Source: Streptomyces sp. HUAS MG91 (lineage in GTDB: Bacteria; Actinomycetota; Actinomycetes; Streptomycetales; Streptomycetaceae). From it: 64,000 nt of DNA. The position numbers and the translations under genes were made by a program. Location: the NCBI RefSeq assembly GCF_040529335.1, contig NZ_CP159534.1, positions 124,001-188,000 of the forward strand, given 5' to 3'. The notes under the pieces were generated by a model. The model did not search any database, had not been told where the DNA came from, and saw only the letters and a list, made by a program, of their open reading frames with translations. Positions 44,437-54,076 of the stretch are shown piece after piece (within the stretch, counting starts at the first letter, position 1; every line of letters begins with the position of its first letter).

Positions 44437-44478
44437 GCGGCGGTGCCGGCCGGGGATTTTCCCGGCCGGCACCGCCGC
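44437..44478. terminator. 18-bp perfect hairpin, bidirectional terminator
   Basis: GCGGCGGTGCCGGCCGGG (44437-44454) pairs perfectly over 18 bp with 44461-44478 around the loop GATTTT. It separates two convergent genes and is the longest perfect stem noted in the window. Confidence 0.9.
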
Positions 44479-44517
44479 GGTGACCTGCCCCGGCCTGCGC
44501 CCGCCGAGGTGAGTGGC

Positions 44518-45270
44518 TCAGTAACGGCGGTTGGGGAAATGCGGGTCCGACCAGCGCGCGGGGCCGGTGAGTCCGATCAGGCGGATGCGGTGGAGCAGTT
44601 CGTCGGGGGCGTGCTGGGCCCGTAGCCGTGGTGGGGCGTGGCGGACGAGCCAGGTGGCGAGCTCCGCGCGCAGGTCATCCTCGTTCTCCCAGGTGTCCCA
44701 GGGCAGTTCGTCACCGAGAAGGTGGTACTCCCAGCGGTCTGCCGCCACGACCAGGTGCCGGTCGGCGACGCGGTGATCGGCCTCCTCCCAGACCCTGAGC
44801 CACGGCCCCAGCGTGGCGGATGCCTCGGCGCACAGGGCGAGGATCTGGTGCGCGGGAACGGCGGGAGACGGATCGCGCAGCGTCCACGCCCACCAGGCGT
44901 GCAGGAACTCCCACACCGCCGCGCGCTGCGGCTCGGGCCATTCCTGCCAGCCGCCGCGGCTGAACGAGCGCCCGACCTCGTCGATGCGGGACATCGGCTG
45001 CCCACCGGCCAAGGCCCTGGAGAACTCGGGAAGGATGCGGCGCAGCACCGCACCGTGATCTTTCCAGTCCGAGGCATTCCACGTGCGGTACAGAAGGTCC
45101 GGGCCCAGCTCGACGTCCGGGATCTTCAGCAGGGCGAGCTCTTCTTCACCGCCCCAGTGGCAGTCGCACTGCGCCTCGTCCTCGCGTGCGGTCGCCCCGC
45201 GGAACGTGGAGGCCACGCGCTCCAGTGCGCGGTCGAGCCTCAGTCGTGCGGAGTTGTCGTCCATGTCCAT
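44518..45270 (-). CDS. Hypothetical protein, 250 aa
   Basis: The protein is rich in Trp and acidic residues. It has a CDCHWGGEEELALL block near residue 35 (two Cys and a His, possible metal site), then DLLYRTWNASDWKDH and a helical domain ending in RWSDPHFPNRRY. I do not recognise a family. ATG 45270 or 45264 may be the start. No membrane segment. Confidence 0.6.
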   Translation of the reverse strand: MDMDDNSARLRLDRALERVASTFRGATAREDEAQCDCHWGGEEELALLKIPDVELGPDLLYRTWNASDWKDHGAVLRRILPEFSRALAGGQPMSRIDEVGRSFSRGGWQEWPEPQRAAVWEFLHAWWAWTLRDPSPAVPAHQILALCAEASATLGPWLRVWEEADHRVADRHLVVAADRWEYHLLGDELPWDTWENEDDLRAELATWLVRHAPPRLRAQHAPDELLHRIRLIGLTGPARWSDPHFPNRRY

Positions 45271-45686
45271 GGTGTTCGGCACAACCTCAGGGACTCCGGG
45301 TGGTGGCGCCACCCGAAGATCGCGACAGTACCCGGCCACATCCGTCCATGTCAGCGGTGTTGTCGCTGTCTAACGGCCAGCTGTTGTTCGTATTCGGACA
45401 ACAGTGAAGATTTGACCACTCGGTTGTGGAGAGGGCGGGATGATTCCGTGACGTCGCCGAGGTGACGGTTCTGCCGGGTGTTCCGACCGGGCAGGGCTGT
45501 CGCGGTCCCGGCCGACGCAGTGTTGACGCGCGTTCGGTGTCTCGTGGGATGCGCGGTACGGGGGCTCTGTCGTCGGCCGGTGGGTGAGCCGTCGGCCGGT
45601 GGAGGCCCGCACGACCGCACGGCTGCCGGTCCTCGGGGGCTCCCGGCCCCGCTGTCAGGGTGCGGACATGATGAAGGGGAACTTCT
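45271..45686. other. Intergenic region with a small palindrome
   Basis: These 416 bases hold no recognisable gene. CTGTTGT (45381-45387) and ACAACAG (45398-45404) form a perfect 7-bp inverted repeat with a 10-base spacer, about 110 bases upstream of the minus-strand gene. It could be an operator; a link to either neighbour is unproven. Confidence 0.45.
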
Positions 45687-47138
45687 TTGATCCGTGCACT
45701 CTCCAGACCGTCCGGGTTCTCCGGAGGCGTCGGACGTTTCGCAGCGGGCAGGTCGCCGTGGGCCGGCTGGCGGCGCATGACCGCTCTCGCCGTCGGCGGG
45801 ACGCTGACGCTCGCGGGCATGGCGGCCCTCCCCGGGGCCGCGCAGGCCGCCACCGGTCCGACGGCGTACGTGGCGAACTTCTACGGGGACACCCTCTCGG
45901 TGGTCGACACGAGCACGAACACGGTCACCGACAGCATCACGGTCGGGAACAGTCCCGTCGGGGTCGCGGTCGACCCGGCCGGCGGGCGCGCCTATGTGAC
46001 CAACTTCGACGAGGCCACCGTCTCGGTCGTCGACACGGACACCGACACGGTCAGCGCGACCATTCCCGTCGGCAGCAATCCCCTCAACGTCGCCGTCGCC
46101 CCGTCCGGAGCCTTCGCCTACGTCGCGAACAGCGGCGGGACGACGGTCTCGGTCATCGACACCGCGACCAACGCGGTGAGCGCCACCATTCAGGTGGGGA
46201 ACTCCCCCAACGGCGTGGCGATCTCCCCGTCGGGCTCCACCGCGTACGTGACCAACAACAACGAGGGCACGGTCTCGGTCATCGACACCTCGACCGGCAC
46301 GGTCACCGACACCGTCACGGTCGGGGCGTCGCCCTCCGGTGTGGCGGTCAGCCCCTCGGGGAGCGTCGCCTACGTCACCAACAGCGGCGGGACCACCACC
46401 TCGGTCATCGACACCGCGACCAAGACGGTCAGCGGCACCATCACGGTCGGGACCGCCCCGAACAGCGTCGCGTTCGACGCGTCGGGCACGCGGGCCTACA
46501 TCGCCGACCGGGGCAGCGACGACGTGAAGGTGATCGACACGGCGACCTCGGCCGTGACAGCGACCGTCGCCGTCGGCGACGGCCCGGCCAGGGTCGCGGT
46601 GGCCCCGTCCGGCACGGCCGTCTACGTCACCGACGTGGACGACGGCGCCGTCTCCGTGATCGACACCGGGACCCTTGACGTCACGGCCACCGTCGGCGGG
46701 TTCACCGGCCCGTACGGTCTGGCCTTCACGGCCCCGCCGTCTCCCGCACGGGCCGACGTCGACGTCCGGCTCGCCGCCCAGCCGCACCTGAGCATCCTGG
46801 TGCCGTACCTCTCCTACACCCTCACCGCTCGCAACACCGGCCCCAAGGCCGTCACGTCCGCGACCCTCACCGCGAAGCTCCCCGCGGGCGCCAGGGCGAC
46901 CAACCTCGCCGCGGGTTGCACCGCCGCCGGGACCACGGTCACCTGCACCTACGGAACGATCGCCGACAACACGAGCGTGAACAAGACGTTCCGTGTCCCG
47001 CTGAACCTGCTGACGCTCGGGCCGGTCAAGGTGTCCGGTCAGCGCACCGCTTCCGCCCCGTCCGATCCCAACCCCGCCAACGACACGGCATCCGTCACCT
47101 GCAACGCCGTCTCGGTGGTCCTGGTCACCTGCCCCTGA
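45687..47138 (+). CDS. Secreted YVTN beta-propeller protein
   Basis: The 483-residue protein has a signal peptide (RRMTALAVGGTLTLAGMAAL, cleavage near AAQAA), then seven repeats of about 42 residues of the form AYVTN...VSVIDT...TITVG..P.GVAV.PSG. These are YVTN/surface-layer-type blades making one complete seven-bladed propeller. A C-terminal DUF11-like domain (YTLTARNTGPKAVTSATLTA, then ending in a Cys-containing strand) follows. It is probably extracellular and may bind a ligand or other surface protein. TTG 45687 has AAGGGGA before it; ATG 45777 is an alternative start. Confidence 0.85.
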   Translation: MIRALSRPSGFSGGVGRFAAGRSPWAGWRRMTALAVGGTLTLAGMAALPGAAQAATGPTAYVANFYGDTLSVVDTSTNTVTDSITVGNSPVGVAVDPAGGRAYVTNFDEATVSVVDTDTDTVSATIPVGSNPLNVAVAPSGAFAYVANSGGTTVSVIDTATNAVSATIQVGNSPNGVAISPSGSTAYVTNNNEGTVSVIDTSTGTVTDTVTVGASPSGVAVSPSGSVAYVTNSGGTTTSVIDTATKTVSGTITVGTAPNSVAFDASGTRAYIADRGSDDVKVIDTATSAVTATVAVGDGPARVAVAPSGTAVYVTDVDDGAVSVIDTGTLDVTATVGGFTGPYGLAFTAPPSPARADVDVRLAAQPHLSILVPYLSYTLTARNTGPKAVTSATLTAKLPAGARATNLAAGCTAAGTTVTCTYGTIADNTSVNKTFRVPLNLLTLGPVKVSGQRTASAPSDPNPANDTASVTCNAVSVVLVTCP

Positions 47139-47145
47139 TCCGGGC

Positions 47146-47193
47146 CCTGCGGCGTCTCCGACCGGGCCGGCGGCCCGCCGGGGGCGCCGCAGG
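47146..47193 (+). terminator. Hairpin after propeller gene
   Basis: CCTGCGGCG (47146-47154) and CGCCGCAGG (47185-47193) pair perfectly, enclosing a second small GC hairpin (CGGGCC with GGCCCG). It begins 8 bases after the stop. Confidence 0.7.
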
Positions 47194-47307
47194 TACACCC
47201 CGCCGGGGTGGTCCCGGTGACACCACGGTCCGGGGCCGAGCCCTCCTGCCGAACTCCCGCGCGCCGAGCAGCATTTCGTCCAGGACACATCGGCGGACGA
47301 GGGAGAC

Positions 47308-48807
47308 ATGATGGCCGGTCACACGCGGCGACGGGTTCTGCGGGGCACGGCGCTCGCGGCGGCGGGAAGTGTGGTGGGCGGGTTCGGGCCCGGCCGCCTC
47401 GCGCCCTCCGCCCGGGCGGAGGGTTCGGGCGGCGCGGCGTCGTCGCCGTTCCTGGAGGGGGCTTTCGCTCCCGTCAGCGAGGAGCTGACGGAGTTCGACC
47501 TGCCGGTGAGCGGCCGCGTGCCGCGCGAGCTGAACGGCCGCTATCTGCGCACCGGTCCGAACGCGCTGGGCCTCGAAGATCCTCGGGCCCACCACTGGAT
47601 GCTCGGCGACGGCATGGTGCACGGCGTGCGCCTGCGCGACGGCCGTGCCGAGTGGTACCGCAACCGGTGGGTGCGCTCCGCGCAGGTGGCGCGGAAACTG
47701 GGCGAGCCGTACCCGGGGGAGGCGCCGCCCGACGACTTCGCGTGCAACACCAATGTGATCCCGTACAAGGGGCGGATCCTGGCGCTTCAGGAGAGCGGGC
47801 CGCTGCCCTATGAACTGGACGGCGACCTTCGCACGGTGCGCCCGTACGACTTCCGCTCCACGCTCGATGGCGCCTTCACCGCACACACCAAGTACGACGC
47901 GGCGGCCGACGAGCTGCACGCCGTGGCGTACTACCCGACCTGGGACCACGTGCGGCACCTCGTGATCGACGGGTCGGGCCGGGTGGCGCGCACCCACCGG
48001 ATTCCGCTGGCGGGCGCGCCGATGATGCACGACTTCGCGCTCACGGAAAAGTACGTCGTGCTCGTGGACGTGCCGGTCACGTTCGACGCGGCGGCGGCCG
48101 GGGCGGGCGCCCCGGTGCCGTACGTGTGGAACGAGCGGCATCCGATGCGGCTGGGGGTCATGGCGCGCTCGGGCGGCGCCACCCGCTGGTTCGAGATCGA
48201 CCCGGTCTTCTACTCGCACACCCTCAACGCCTACGACGAGGGAGACACCGTCGTCGTCGAGTACACCTCGATGCCCGCCCCCTTCTCTGTGGCGGGCCGG
48301 GGCAGCGGCGGTCCCTCGACGACCGGCGCCCCGACACTCGACCGCTGGGTCGTCGATCTGCGCGCCGGGCACGTGCGCACGGCCCGCCTCGACGACTTGC
48401 CGCAGGAGTTCCCGCGCGTCAACGAGGCTCTCGTCTCCCGCCGGCACCGCTACGGTTACGCGGCGAGCGCGGCCGAGATGTGGCGCGCGTACGAGACGGT
48501 CGACGGAGTACCGCCGGACGAGAGGTTCAGCAACTGCCTGGTGAAGCACGACATGCTGCGCGGCACCAGGCAGGTGCACCGTTTCCCGCGCGGCGCGGCC
48601 GCCTCCGAGCCGGTGTTCGTGCCGCGCCTCGGGGCGCGCGACGAGGACGACGGCTATGTCCTCGCCTACGTGCACGATCCGGATCGCGGCGCGTCCGACC
48701 TGGTGATCCTCTCCGCACAGGACTTCACCGGTCGTCCGCTGGCCCGGGTCCGGCTGCCGGGCCGGGTGCCGCTCGGCTTCCACGGCAGCTGGGTCGCGGA
48801 CGCGTAG
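47308..48807 (+). CDS. Carotenoid-cleavage oxygenase with Tat-type leader
   Basis: The 499-residue protein begins with a twin-arginine-like leader (HTRRRVLRGTALAAAGSVVG). The seven-bladed carotenoid oxygenase fold follows, with its four iron ligands His193 (TAHTKYD), His241 (MMHDFALTE), His304 (FYSHTLNAYD) and His492 (GFHGSWVADA). NGRYLRTGPN and HHWMLGDGMVHG are family blocks. These enzymes cleave polyene or stilbene double bonds with O2; here export in folded form is likely. ATG 47308 follows GAGGGAGAC. Confidence 0.9.
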   Translation: MMAGHTRRRVLRGTALAAAGSVVGGFGPGRLAPSARAEGSGGAASSPFLEGAFAPVSEELTEFDLPVSGRVPRELNGRYLRTGPNALGLEDPRAHHWMLGDGMVHGVRLRDGRAEWYRNRWVRSAQVARKLGEPYPGEAPPDDFACNTNVIPYKGRILALQESGPLPYELDGDLRTVRPYDFRSTLDGAFTAHTKYDAAADELHAVAYYPTWDHVRHLVIDGSGRVARTHRIPLAGAPMMHDFALTEKYVVLVDVPVTFDAAAAGAGAPVPYVWNERHPMRLGVMARSGGATRWFEIDPVFYSHTLNAYDEGDTVVVEYTSMPAPFSVAGRGSGGPSTTGAPTLDRWVVDLRAGHVRTARLDDLPQEFPRVNEALVSRRHRYGYAASAAEMWRAYETVDGVPPDERFSNCLVKHDMLRGTRQVHRFPRGAAASEPVFVPRLGARDEDDGYVLAYVHDPDRGASDLVILSAQDFTGRPLARVRLPGRVPLGFHGSWVADA

Positions 48808-48923
48808 CGGCAGCTGGTTCACCGACGGGCGCTGTGTCCGGTCGTCCCTGCCGGGCGGCAGCCCGTTGTCAGTGGCGGGGTGCATGATCGACGCGTCGGT
48901 TCCTCTACGGGTTTGGGAGCACC

Positions 48924-49265
48924 ATGCCGATCACCAACGAGCGGGCAGCGGGGCACGCGTTCCTGCGGCCGCTGTACGCGGACACGTACTTCCCCGATCA
49001 CGTCGTCGACAAGGGCCGGGAGATCCTGGTTCGGCTGTGCGAGCGGATCGAGGCCGAGCAGCCGTCGGACCTCGCGGCCCTGTATGTGCTCACTCACGCG
49101 GCGACGGAGGAGTTCAACCTGCTGGAGGCGGAGTTCGAGGCGTCGGGCAGCGAGATAGAGACGGTGGCGCGGGAGGAGATCGCCGAGGACTTCTGGTTCG
49201 TCGCGTCGGCCTACGGGTTCACGGAGGCCGACGCCGAGGAACTGATCGCCACCCGGGACTGGTGA
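48924..49265 (+). CDS. DUF5713 family protein
   Basis: The 113-residue protein matches DUF5713 along its length: MPITNERAAGHAFLRPLYAD, YFPDHVVDKG, LYVLTHAATEEFN, IETVAREEIAEDFWFVA and the final TRDW. All-helical, soluble, function unknown. It is a single gene. Confidence 0.82.
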   Translation: MPITNERAAGHAFLRPLYADTYFPDHVVDKGREILVRLCERIEAEQPSDLAALYVLTHAATEEFNLLEAEFEASGSEIETVAREEIAEDFWFVASAYGFTEADAEELIATRDW

Positions 49266-49319
49266 GCGTCCGAGCGCGCGCCGCTGGTCGATGTCGGTCG
49301 CGGCTCGGAGACTCCCGGT

Positions 49320-49805
49320 TCAGCGGCCGGAGATGTCCGGCCGGAAGCAGGCCGTGACGTCCTTGCCGCGGGGGCACTCGTGGGCCTGCCAGGTGTCCGC
49401 GAGCGCGTCGATGAGCAGCAGGCCGCGCCCGCCGGTCGCCTCCTCGTCGCTTTCCCGCGGTCTGGGCATCTGAGGGCTGTTGTCGTGCACCGTCACATGG
49501 AGGCACTCGCCGTCCCAGGCCAGGACCAGCTGAGCGGTGCTTCGAGCGTGGATGTGCGTGTTCGTGACGAGCTCGGAGACCGTCAGGAGCACCGAGTCGA
49601 CGGTGTCGGGCGCGCTTCGGGACCACTCCAGGTCCTCGATGTGCGAGCGCGTCCAGTCACGGGCCGCCTTGACGCCGCTGCTGATCGGCAAGGAGCGCGC
49701 CCACCCCACAGCCCTGAGCGAGGAATCCGCCACGATGGTCCACCTTTCTGTGTCCACTCTCGCGTGCCCCGAATCGGCCGATGCACGTACGGACGTGCAC
49801 ATCAT
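49320..49805 (-). CDS. RsbW-like ATP-binding regulatory protein
   Basis: The 161-residue protein is a stand-alone HATPase_c_2 domain: N box LLTVSELVTNTHIHA, G1 VTVHDNSP, G2 GGRGLLLIDALADTW. Such anti-sigma or switch kinases are numerous in Streptomyces and act on anti-anti-sigma partners, none of which is adjacent. The start may be later than 49805, for example at the GTG before DTERWTIVA. Confidence 0.82.
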   Translation of the reverse strand: MMCTSVRASADSGHARVDTERWTIVADSSLRAVGWARSLPISSGVKAARDWTRSHIEDLEWSRSAPDTVDSVLLTVSELVTNTHIHARSTAQLVLAWDGECLHVTVHDNSPQMPRPRESDEEATGGRGLLLIDALADTWQAHECPRGKDVTACFRPDISGR

Positions 49806-49860
49806 TCACTTGTCCGATGTGAACGTGGCCTCTTCGTCGAAGAGCCGCGGGCGACCGTCG

Positions 49861-51138
49861 TCACATGTCGAACGCCGCGACGTCCGGTGTCCGTTCGTGG
49901 AAGTGGCGCCGCAGATGCCGTGCGATGAAGCGCTCCCCGCGGCGCTGGAGGCGGGCGCGCCCCGCCTCGGTGCGGCCGAGTATCCGGTAGCGCAGGACGT
50001 TGGCGGCCACGATGGGCGGCACGGCCCAGGGCAGCGCGTGCGGCAGGCCAAGGTCGCGCATGCCCCGGCGGCCGAGGAAGAAGCGCAGCATGCTCAGCAA
50101 TCGGGCCCGCGCATAGGCGCGGCGCACCCGGGCGAAGTGCCGGAAGTGCAGGTGCCGTTGGGCCTCCACGAGCGCGCCGGCCAGCGGCGGACCGGCCGAG
50201 CCGCCGTAGCTCTGGGTGAGCAGCAGATGGTAGTTCAGGCGGTGTTGCTGCGCCTCGTGGTCGAAGAGCCAGTCCTCGTCCACGCCCAGCAGATGGCCCA
50301 CGTACTTCCACAGGTGCATGACGGCGCGGGACTCGGCGCGGGTCACCCGCACGCCGAGGAGGCGGACGCCGAGCAGTTGGACGGCGTTGAACAGGCCCAG
50401 GGTGGCCGCGAGGTCGGACTGGTTGACGGGCAGGCCCCAGCGTCCGGCGTCCCATCCCCCGCCGTGTTCGAACCGGTGGTTGACCAGGGCGTGCATGAGG
50501 CGGACGTGCACCGTCAGGCGGAAGCCCTCCCCCTCGCGGCGCAGGGCGCCGGGGGCGGTGACGGCGGTCGCCCAGTGCTGTGTCTCGGCGATCCGGCGCA
50601 GCGCGGAGCCGCCGACCAGCCCTCCGGTCTCGACCAGCAGCCGGGGCGGTCCGTCGAACCGGTACGAGCCGATCAGCGCGAGCTGGAGCATCACGTCGGC
50701 GGTGTTGCGGCCGAACCTGCGGGCCACCCGGCCGCCTTCCTCGACCAGGTCGAAGTCCACCCAGTCCGGGACCGGTTCGACCGCGGCGAAGAAGTCGCGC
50801 AGCGCCCGGGGCGCGTCCGGCACCGCGTCGACGCCGTCCTGGAGGGCGCGCCGGAACTGTTTCATCGTGACCTTGCCGGGCTGCCCGGCGTCGGTGGCGC
50901 GCAGGGCGTCCGCCAGGGCCGCGCCCAGCTCGTCGCGTGCGGTGAGCCGTTCGCCGATGGTGGCGAGCAGGCGCTCGTCGACGCGGCCGCGGCTCACGCG
51001 CAGCAGGCGCAGGGGTCTTCCCAGGCGGCGGTTGAGGCGTTCCGTCTCACGGAAGCGCCGGGGGTACGGGGGCGGAGGCGTGCTCGTCCGATGCGGCTCG
51101 ACCGAGACATCTCGCGTTGCGGGCTCGTGTGCGACCAT
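49861..51138 (-). CDS. DUF2236 / MpaB-type oxygenase
   Basis: The protein of about 425 residues has the DUF2236 order: PRRFRETERLNRRLGRPLRL, RRFGRNTADVMLQLALIGSY, LTVHVRLMHALVNHRF, WGLPVNQSDLAATLGLFNAV, MHLWKYVGHLLGV, and HRLNYHLLLTQ. His in the latter blocks are haem-ligand candidates, as in latex-clearing (Lcp) and MpaB-like proteins. ATG 51138 is preferred; frames open to 51225 overlap the divergent TetR gene. That TetR gene probably controls it. Confidence 0.83.
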   Translation of the reverse strand: MVAHEPATRDVSVEPHRTSTPPPPYPRRFRETERLNRRLGRPLRLLRVSRGRVDERLLATIGERLTARDELGAALADALRATDAGQPGKVTMKQFRRALQDGVDAVPDAPRALRDFFAAVEPVPDWVDFDLVEEGGRVARRFGRNTADVMLQLALIGSYRFDGPPRLLVETGGLVGGSALRRIAETQHWATAVTAPGALRREGEGFRLTVHVRLMHALVNHRFEHGGGWDAGRWGLPVNQSDLAATLGLFNAVQLLGVRLLGVRVTRAESRAVMHLWKYVGHLLGVDEDWLFDHEAQQHRLNYHLLLTQSYGGSAGPPLAGALVEAQRHLHFRHFARVRRAYARARLLSMLRFFLGRRGMRDLGLPHALPWAVPPIVAANVLRYRILGRTEAGRARLQRRGERFIARHLRRHFHERTPDVAAFDM

Positions 51139-51185
51139 GAGTCGATGCTGACGGTCTCTCATATTCGCGTTCAACTCGTCTTCTG

Positions 51186-51845
51186 ATGCCCAGGTCATCG
51201 CCCGGCCGCGACGACCGGCACGCACCGGCCGCTCGCCTCAGCGCGCGCCGGGTTCCGCGTCAGGAGCGGTCCCGGGCAATGGTGGAGCGCATCCTGGAAG
51301 CGGGTGCGCGGGTACTGGCCGAGCACGGTTACGATGGTGCGTCGACCAGCCGCATCGCGACGGCGGCGGGGATCAGCCCGGGCTCGCTGTACCAGTACTT
51401 CCCGCACAAGGACGCGATCGTCCTGGCCGTGCTCGAGCGGTACAGCGACCAGCTGGTGGCGGGGATCACCGCCCGGATGACGGGCCAGTTCGAGCAGCCC
51501 GCGCCGGTGATCGTCCGCGCGACGCTGGCCGCGCTGCTCGACGGCCTGGACGTGGAGCAGCCGTTCCTGCGCGCGGCCGTCGTCCACGGTCCGCAGCTGG
51601 ACGACGGGCGCGCCCTGCGGATCTTCGAGGACCGCATCGGCGAGCTGGTCCTCGCCTATCTGACCACCCGACGGGACGAGCTCCGCCCCGGTCTTTCGCT
51701 GCCCACGGCCGCGTGGATGCTGGTCCGCACCGTCGAGCACCTGACGGTCCGCTACCTGCTGGACCGTCCCCCCGTCCAGCGCGACCACTTCCTTCAGGAG
51801 CTGAGCCAGCTCACCCTCAACTACCTCCGCCCGACGTCCACTTGA
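51186..51845 (+). CDS. TetR-family regulator
   Basis: The 219-residue protein has an arginine-rich start, then the TetR helix-turn-helix: GASTSRIATAAGISPGSLYQ and YFPHKDAIVLAVL. The C-terminal domain has the form seen in regulators of DUF2236 and fatty-acid genes. It is divergent from the DUF2236 gene with 47 bases between starts, so binding there would control both. Confidence 0.87.
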   Translation: MPRSSPGRDDRHAPAARLSARRVPRQERSRAMVERILEAGARVLAEHGYDGASTSRIATAAGISPGSLYQYFPHKDAIVLAVLERYSDQLVAGITARMTGQFEQPAPVIVRATLAALLDGLDVEQPFLRAAVVHGPQLDDGRALRIFEDRIGELVLAYLTTRRDELRPGLSLPTAAWMLVRTVEHLTVRYLLDRPPVQRDHFLQELSQLTLNYLRPTST

Positions 51846-51952
51846 CCTGACTGCGCCCTGAGCGGCGCCGCCGGTTCCGACACCGCGGGACGCGCGGTCC
51901 CCGGTGTCCGGCAGGATGTCCGGACACACCGGTACCCGAGGAGACGTCAGCA

Positions 51953-52885
51953 GTGAGCCACAACCAGCCGGGCCCGTACGCCGGACAGCCGCCGCAGCCC
52001 GGGCCCTACGTCGTGCGGCAGCCGGGTCCGTACGGGCCGCCGGGACAGCCGGGCCCCTACGGGCCGCCGCAGCAGGGGCCGTACGGACAGCCGGCGCAAC
52101 CCGGTCCGTACGGGCAGCCGCAGCAGGCCGGTTGGGGATGGCCGCCGCAGCCGGGCGGCACTCCGCCGCACCGAGGCGGTGCGGGGAAGACCTGGGGCAT
52201 CATCGCCGGTGTGGCGGTGGCGCTGGCCGCGATCGGCGGCACGGTGTTCTGGTACATCGGCTCGAAGGGCCTCAAGGACGACGGCCCGCACAGGCTGACC
52301 GCGCCGTCGACGACGACGTTCGCCACGTACTTCCGGTACGGCGACGCGTCCGACACCCGTGGCACCCTCGGGACGGCGGACACCCAGGAACTGGAGGAGA
52401 TCGGCGTCAAGAACCCCGAGCCGATCGCCGCGAGCTACTACGAGGAGTACCTCGGCAACCTCGACGCCTCCGACCCGGACGAGCTCCAGGACAAGCTGCG
52501 GAGCGCGAAGAACCACGCGCGCTTCACCGTCACGGGTGCGTACGGAGACATCGCCGACCCCAAGTCGGCCCTGGTCTCCTACTTCGCCAAGACGTCGGAC
52601 CGGCTCGCCGTCGCCTCGCAGAAGGGCACCAGCCACATCGTCACCCTGCTGGGCGTGGCCGAGGACGCGGAGGCCGACTCGCTCGACGGCGCGGTGATGA
52701 TGTGCGCCGAACTGGACGTCGACAACTACGAGACCAGCGAGGACATCAAAACGACGGTGTGCGGCTGGGCCGACTACTCGACCATCGCGCTGGTCACTCC
52801 GTACAACGGGATCCTCGGCCTGTCGACCGGTGAGGCGGCGGAGCTGACGGGCAAGGTCCGCGGCGACCTGCGCGTCGCACGCTGA
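51953..52885 (+). CDS. Pro/Gly-rich single-pass membrane protein
   Basis: The 310-residue protein has a cytoplasmic N-terminal region of about 75 residues built from GPYGQPQQ-like repeats, one membrane helix (about 80-100) and an extracellular domain of about 200 residues with two Cys in the last third (MMCAELD and TVCGWAD). This layout is common in Streptomyces and no function is known. GTG 51953 follows GAGGAG. An inverted repeat GTGTCCGG / CCGGACAC (51904-51927) lies just upstream. Confidence 0.78.
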   Translation: MSHNQPGPYAGQPPQPGPYVVRQPGPYGPPGQPGPYGPPQQGPYGQPAQPGPYGQPQQAGWGWPPQPGGTPPHRGGAGKTWGIIAGVAVALAAIGGTVFWYIGSKGLKDDGPHRLTAPSTTTFATYFRYGDASDTRGTLGTADTQELEEIGVKNPEPIAASYYEEYLGNLDASDPDELQDKLRSAKNHARFTVTGAYGDIADPKSALVSYFAKTSDRLAVASQKGTSHIVTLLGVAEDAEADSLDGAVMMCAELDVDNYETSEDIKTTVCGWADYSTIALVTPYNGILGLSTGEAAELTGKVRGDLRVAR

Positions 52886-52923
52886 ACCCCGTGCCGGGCT
52901 CCGCCGGGAAGCCGCCCTGACGG

Positions 52924-53904
52924 TCAGCGCAGCCCGAACCGGTCGGCCAGGGCGGTCACATCGGCGGTCGTCGCGTTGCCGCCGCAGACCACCAGGCCCA
53001 GCCTGGCGCCGTCACCGACACGCTCCAGCACGCGGCGTGCCGCCGGCAGCAGGCATCCGGCGGCGGGCTCGGCCCAGACCTTGGCGTGGTCGGCCAGGTC
53101 GAGGGTGCCCTGGACGGCCTCGGCGTCGGTCACCGTGAGGACTTCGGTGACCAGGGCCGAGACATGCTCGTAGGTGAGCCGCGAGACGCTGGGAGCGCTC
53201 AAGGTCGAGACGACCGAGGAGAGTTCGACGGGCACGGGCCCGCCGGCGGCCAGGGCCGCCGACATGGCCCGAGCGCCTTCGGTCTCCACTCCCCAGACGC
53301 GCACACCGGGGCGGCGGGCGTGCAGCGCGGCGGCGACTCCGGAGATCAGTCCGCCGCCGCCGATGCTGACGAGTACGTCGGTGAGCTCCCCGGCATCCTC
53401 CGCGAGTTCCAGGCCGACCGTGCCCTGGGCGGCGATGACGACAGGATCGTCGAAGGGATGGACCAGGGTGAGCCCCTGGGCGCGGAGTTCGTCCATGAGC
53501 GCGAAGGCGCCGTCCATGGTGTCGGCCAGCACGACGCTCGCCCCGGAGGCCTTGGCGATGTCCACGGCACGGCCGGGGGCGGACCGCGGCATGACGACGG
53601 TCGCCTCGACGTCCAGCGCCCCGGCCATGACCGCGACCCCGATGCCGTGGTTGCCGCCGCTCACCGCCACGACTCCGGCGGCCCGTTCGGCCTCGGTGAG
53701 GGTGAGCAGCTTCGCCACGGCGCCGCGCGCCTTGAACGAGCCGGTGCGCTGGAGCAGTTCCAGTTTCGTGGTGACGGGCACGCCCAGGAGTCCGGACAGC
53801 CCGGGGCTCGACAGCGTCGGGGTCCGTACGACGTGTCCCGCGATCCGCTCGGCCTCGGCCTCCACGTCCGCGACAGTGATCAGCACCCTTGCCTCCATCC
53901 CCAC
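52924..53904 (-). CDS. Serine/threonine dehydratase-type PLP enzyme
   Basis: The 326-residue protein is a fold-type II PLP enzyme. The PLP lysine is in TGSFKARGA, the phosphate loop is SIGGGGLISG, and VSGGNHGIGVAVMAG and VCGGNAT are family blocks. It matches catabolic threonine/serine ammonia-lyase or serine-racemase-like enzymes without the regulatory ACT domain. Probable reaction: threonine to 2-oxobutyrate. Substrate not proven. Confidence 0.87.
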   Translation of the reverse strand: MGMEARVLITVADVEAEAERIAGHVVRTPTLSSPGLSGLLGVPVTTKLELLQRTGSFKARGAVAKLLTLTEAERAAGVVAVSGGNHGIGVAVMAGALDVEATVVMPRSAPGRAVDIAKASGASVVLADTMDGAFALMDELRAQGLTLVHPFDDPVVIAAQGTVGLELAEDAGELTDVLVSIGGGGLISGVAAALHARRPGVRVWGVETEGARAMSAALAAGGPVPVELSSVVSTLSAPSVSRLTYEHVSALVTEVLTVTDAEAVQGTLDLADHAKVWAEPAAGCLLPAARRVLERVGDGARLGLVVCGGNATTADVTALADRFGLR

Positions 53905-54076
53905 GACGCGAGCCGCAATGATCGAATCGGCAGCAGATCGATCATCCTACGCCGCCCGCGCCCCGGGGAAGGATCCTCGGGAACGGGCGGCGGGAAAGCG
54001 GTCGTTGAGGGGAGAAATCCCGCCGCCGATTTGGGACCATGGCTCGCACGACGTCACCGACCACAGGGAGGACGCC

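Noticed and set aside
45351..47309. Long Asp/Gly/Arg-rich frame antisense to the propeller gene
   Set aside because: Its repeats mirror the YVTN repeats on the other strand; no independent evidence of coding.
53950..53992. Inverted repeat CGCCGCCCG / CGGGCGGCG
   Set aside because: Long loop and position upstream of a gene; GC-rich chance pairing is likely in this DNA.
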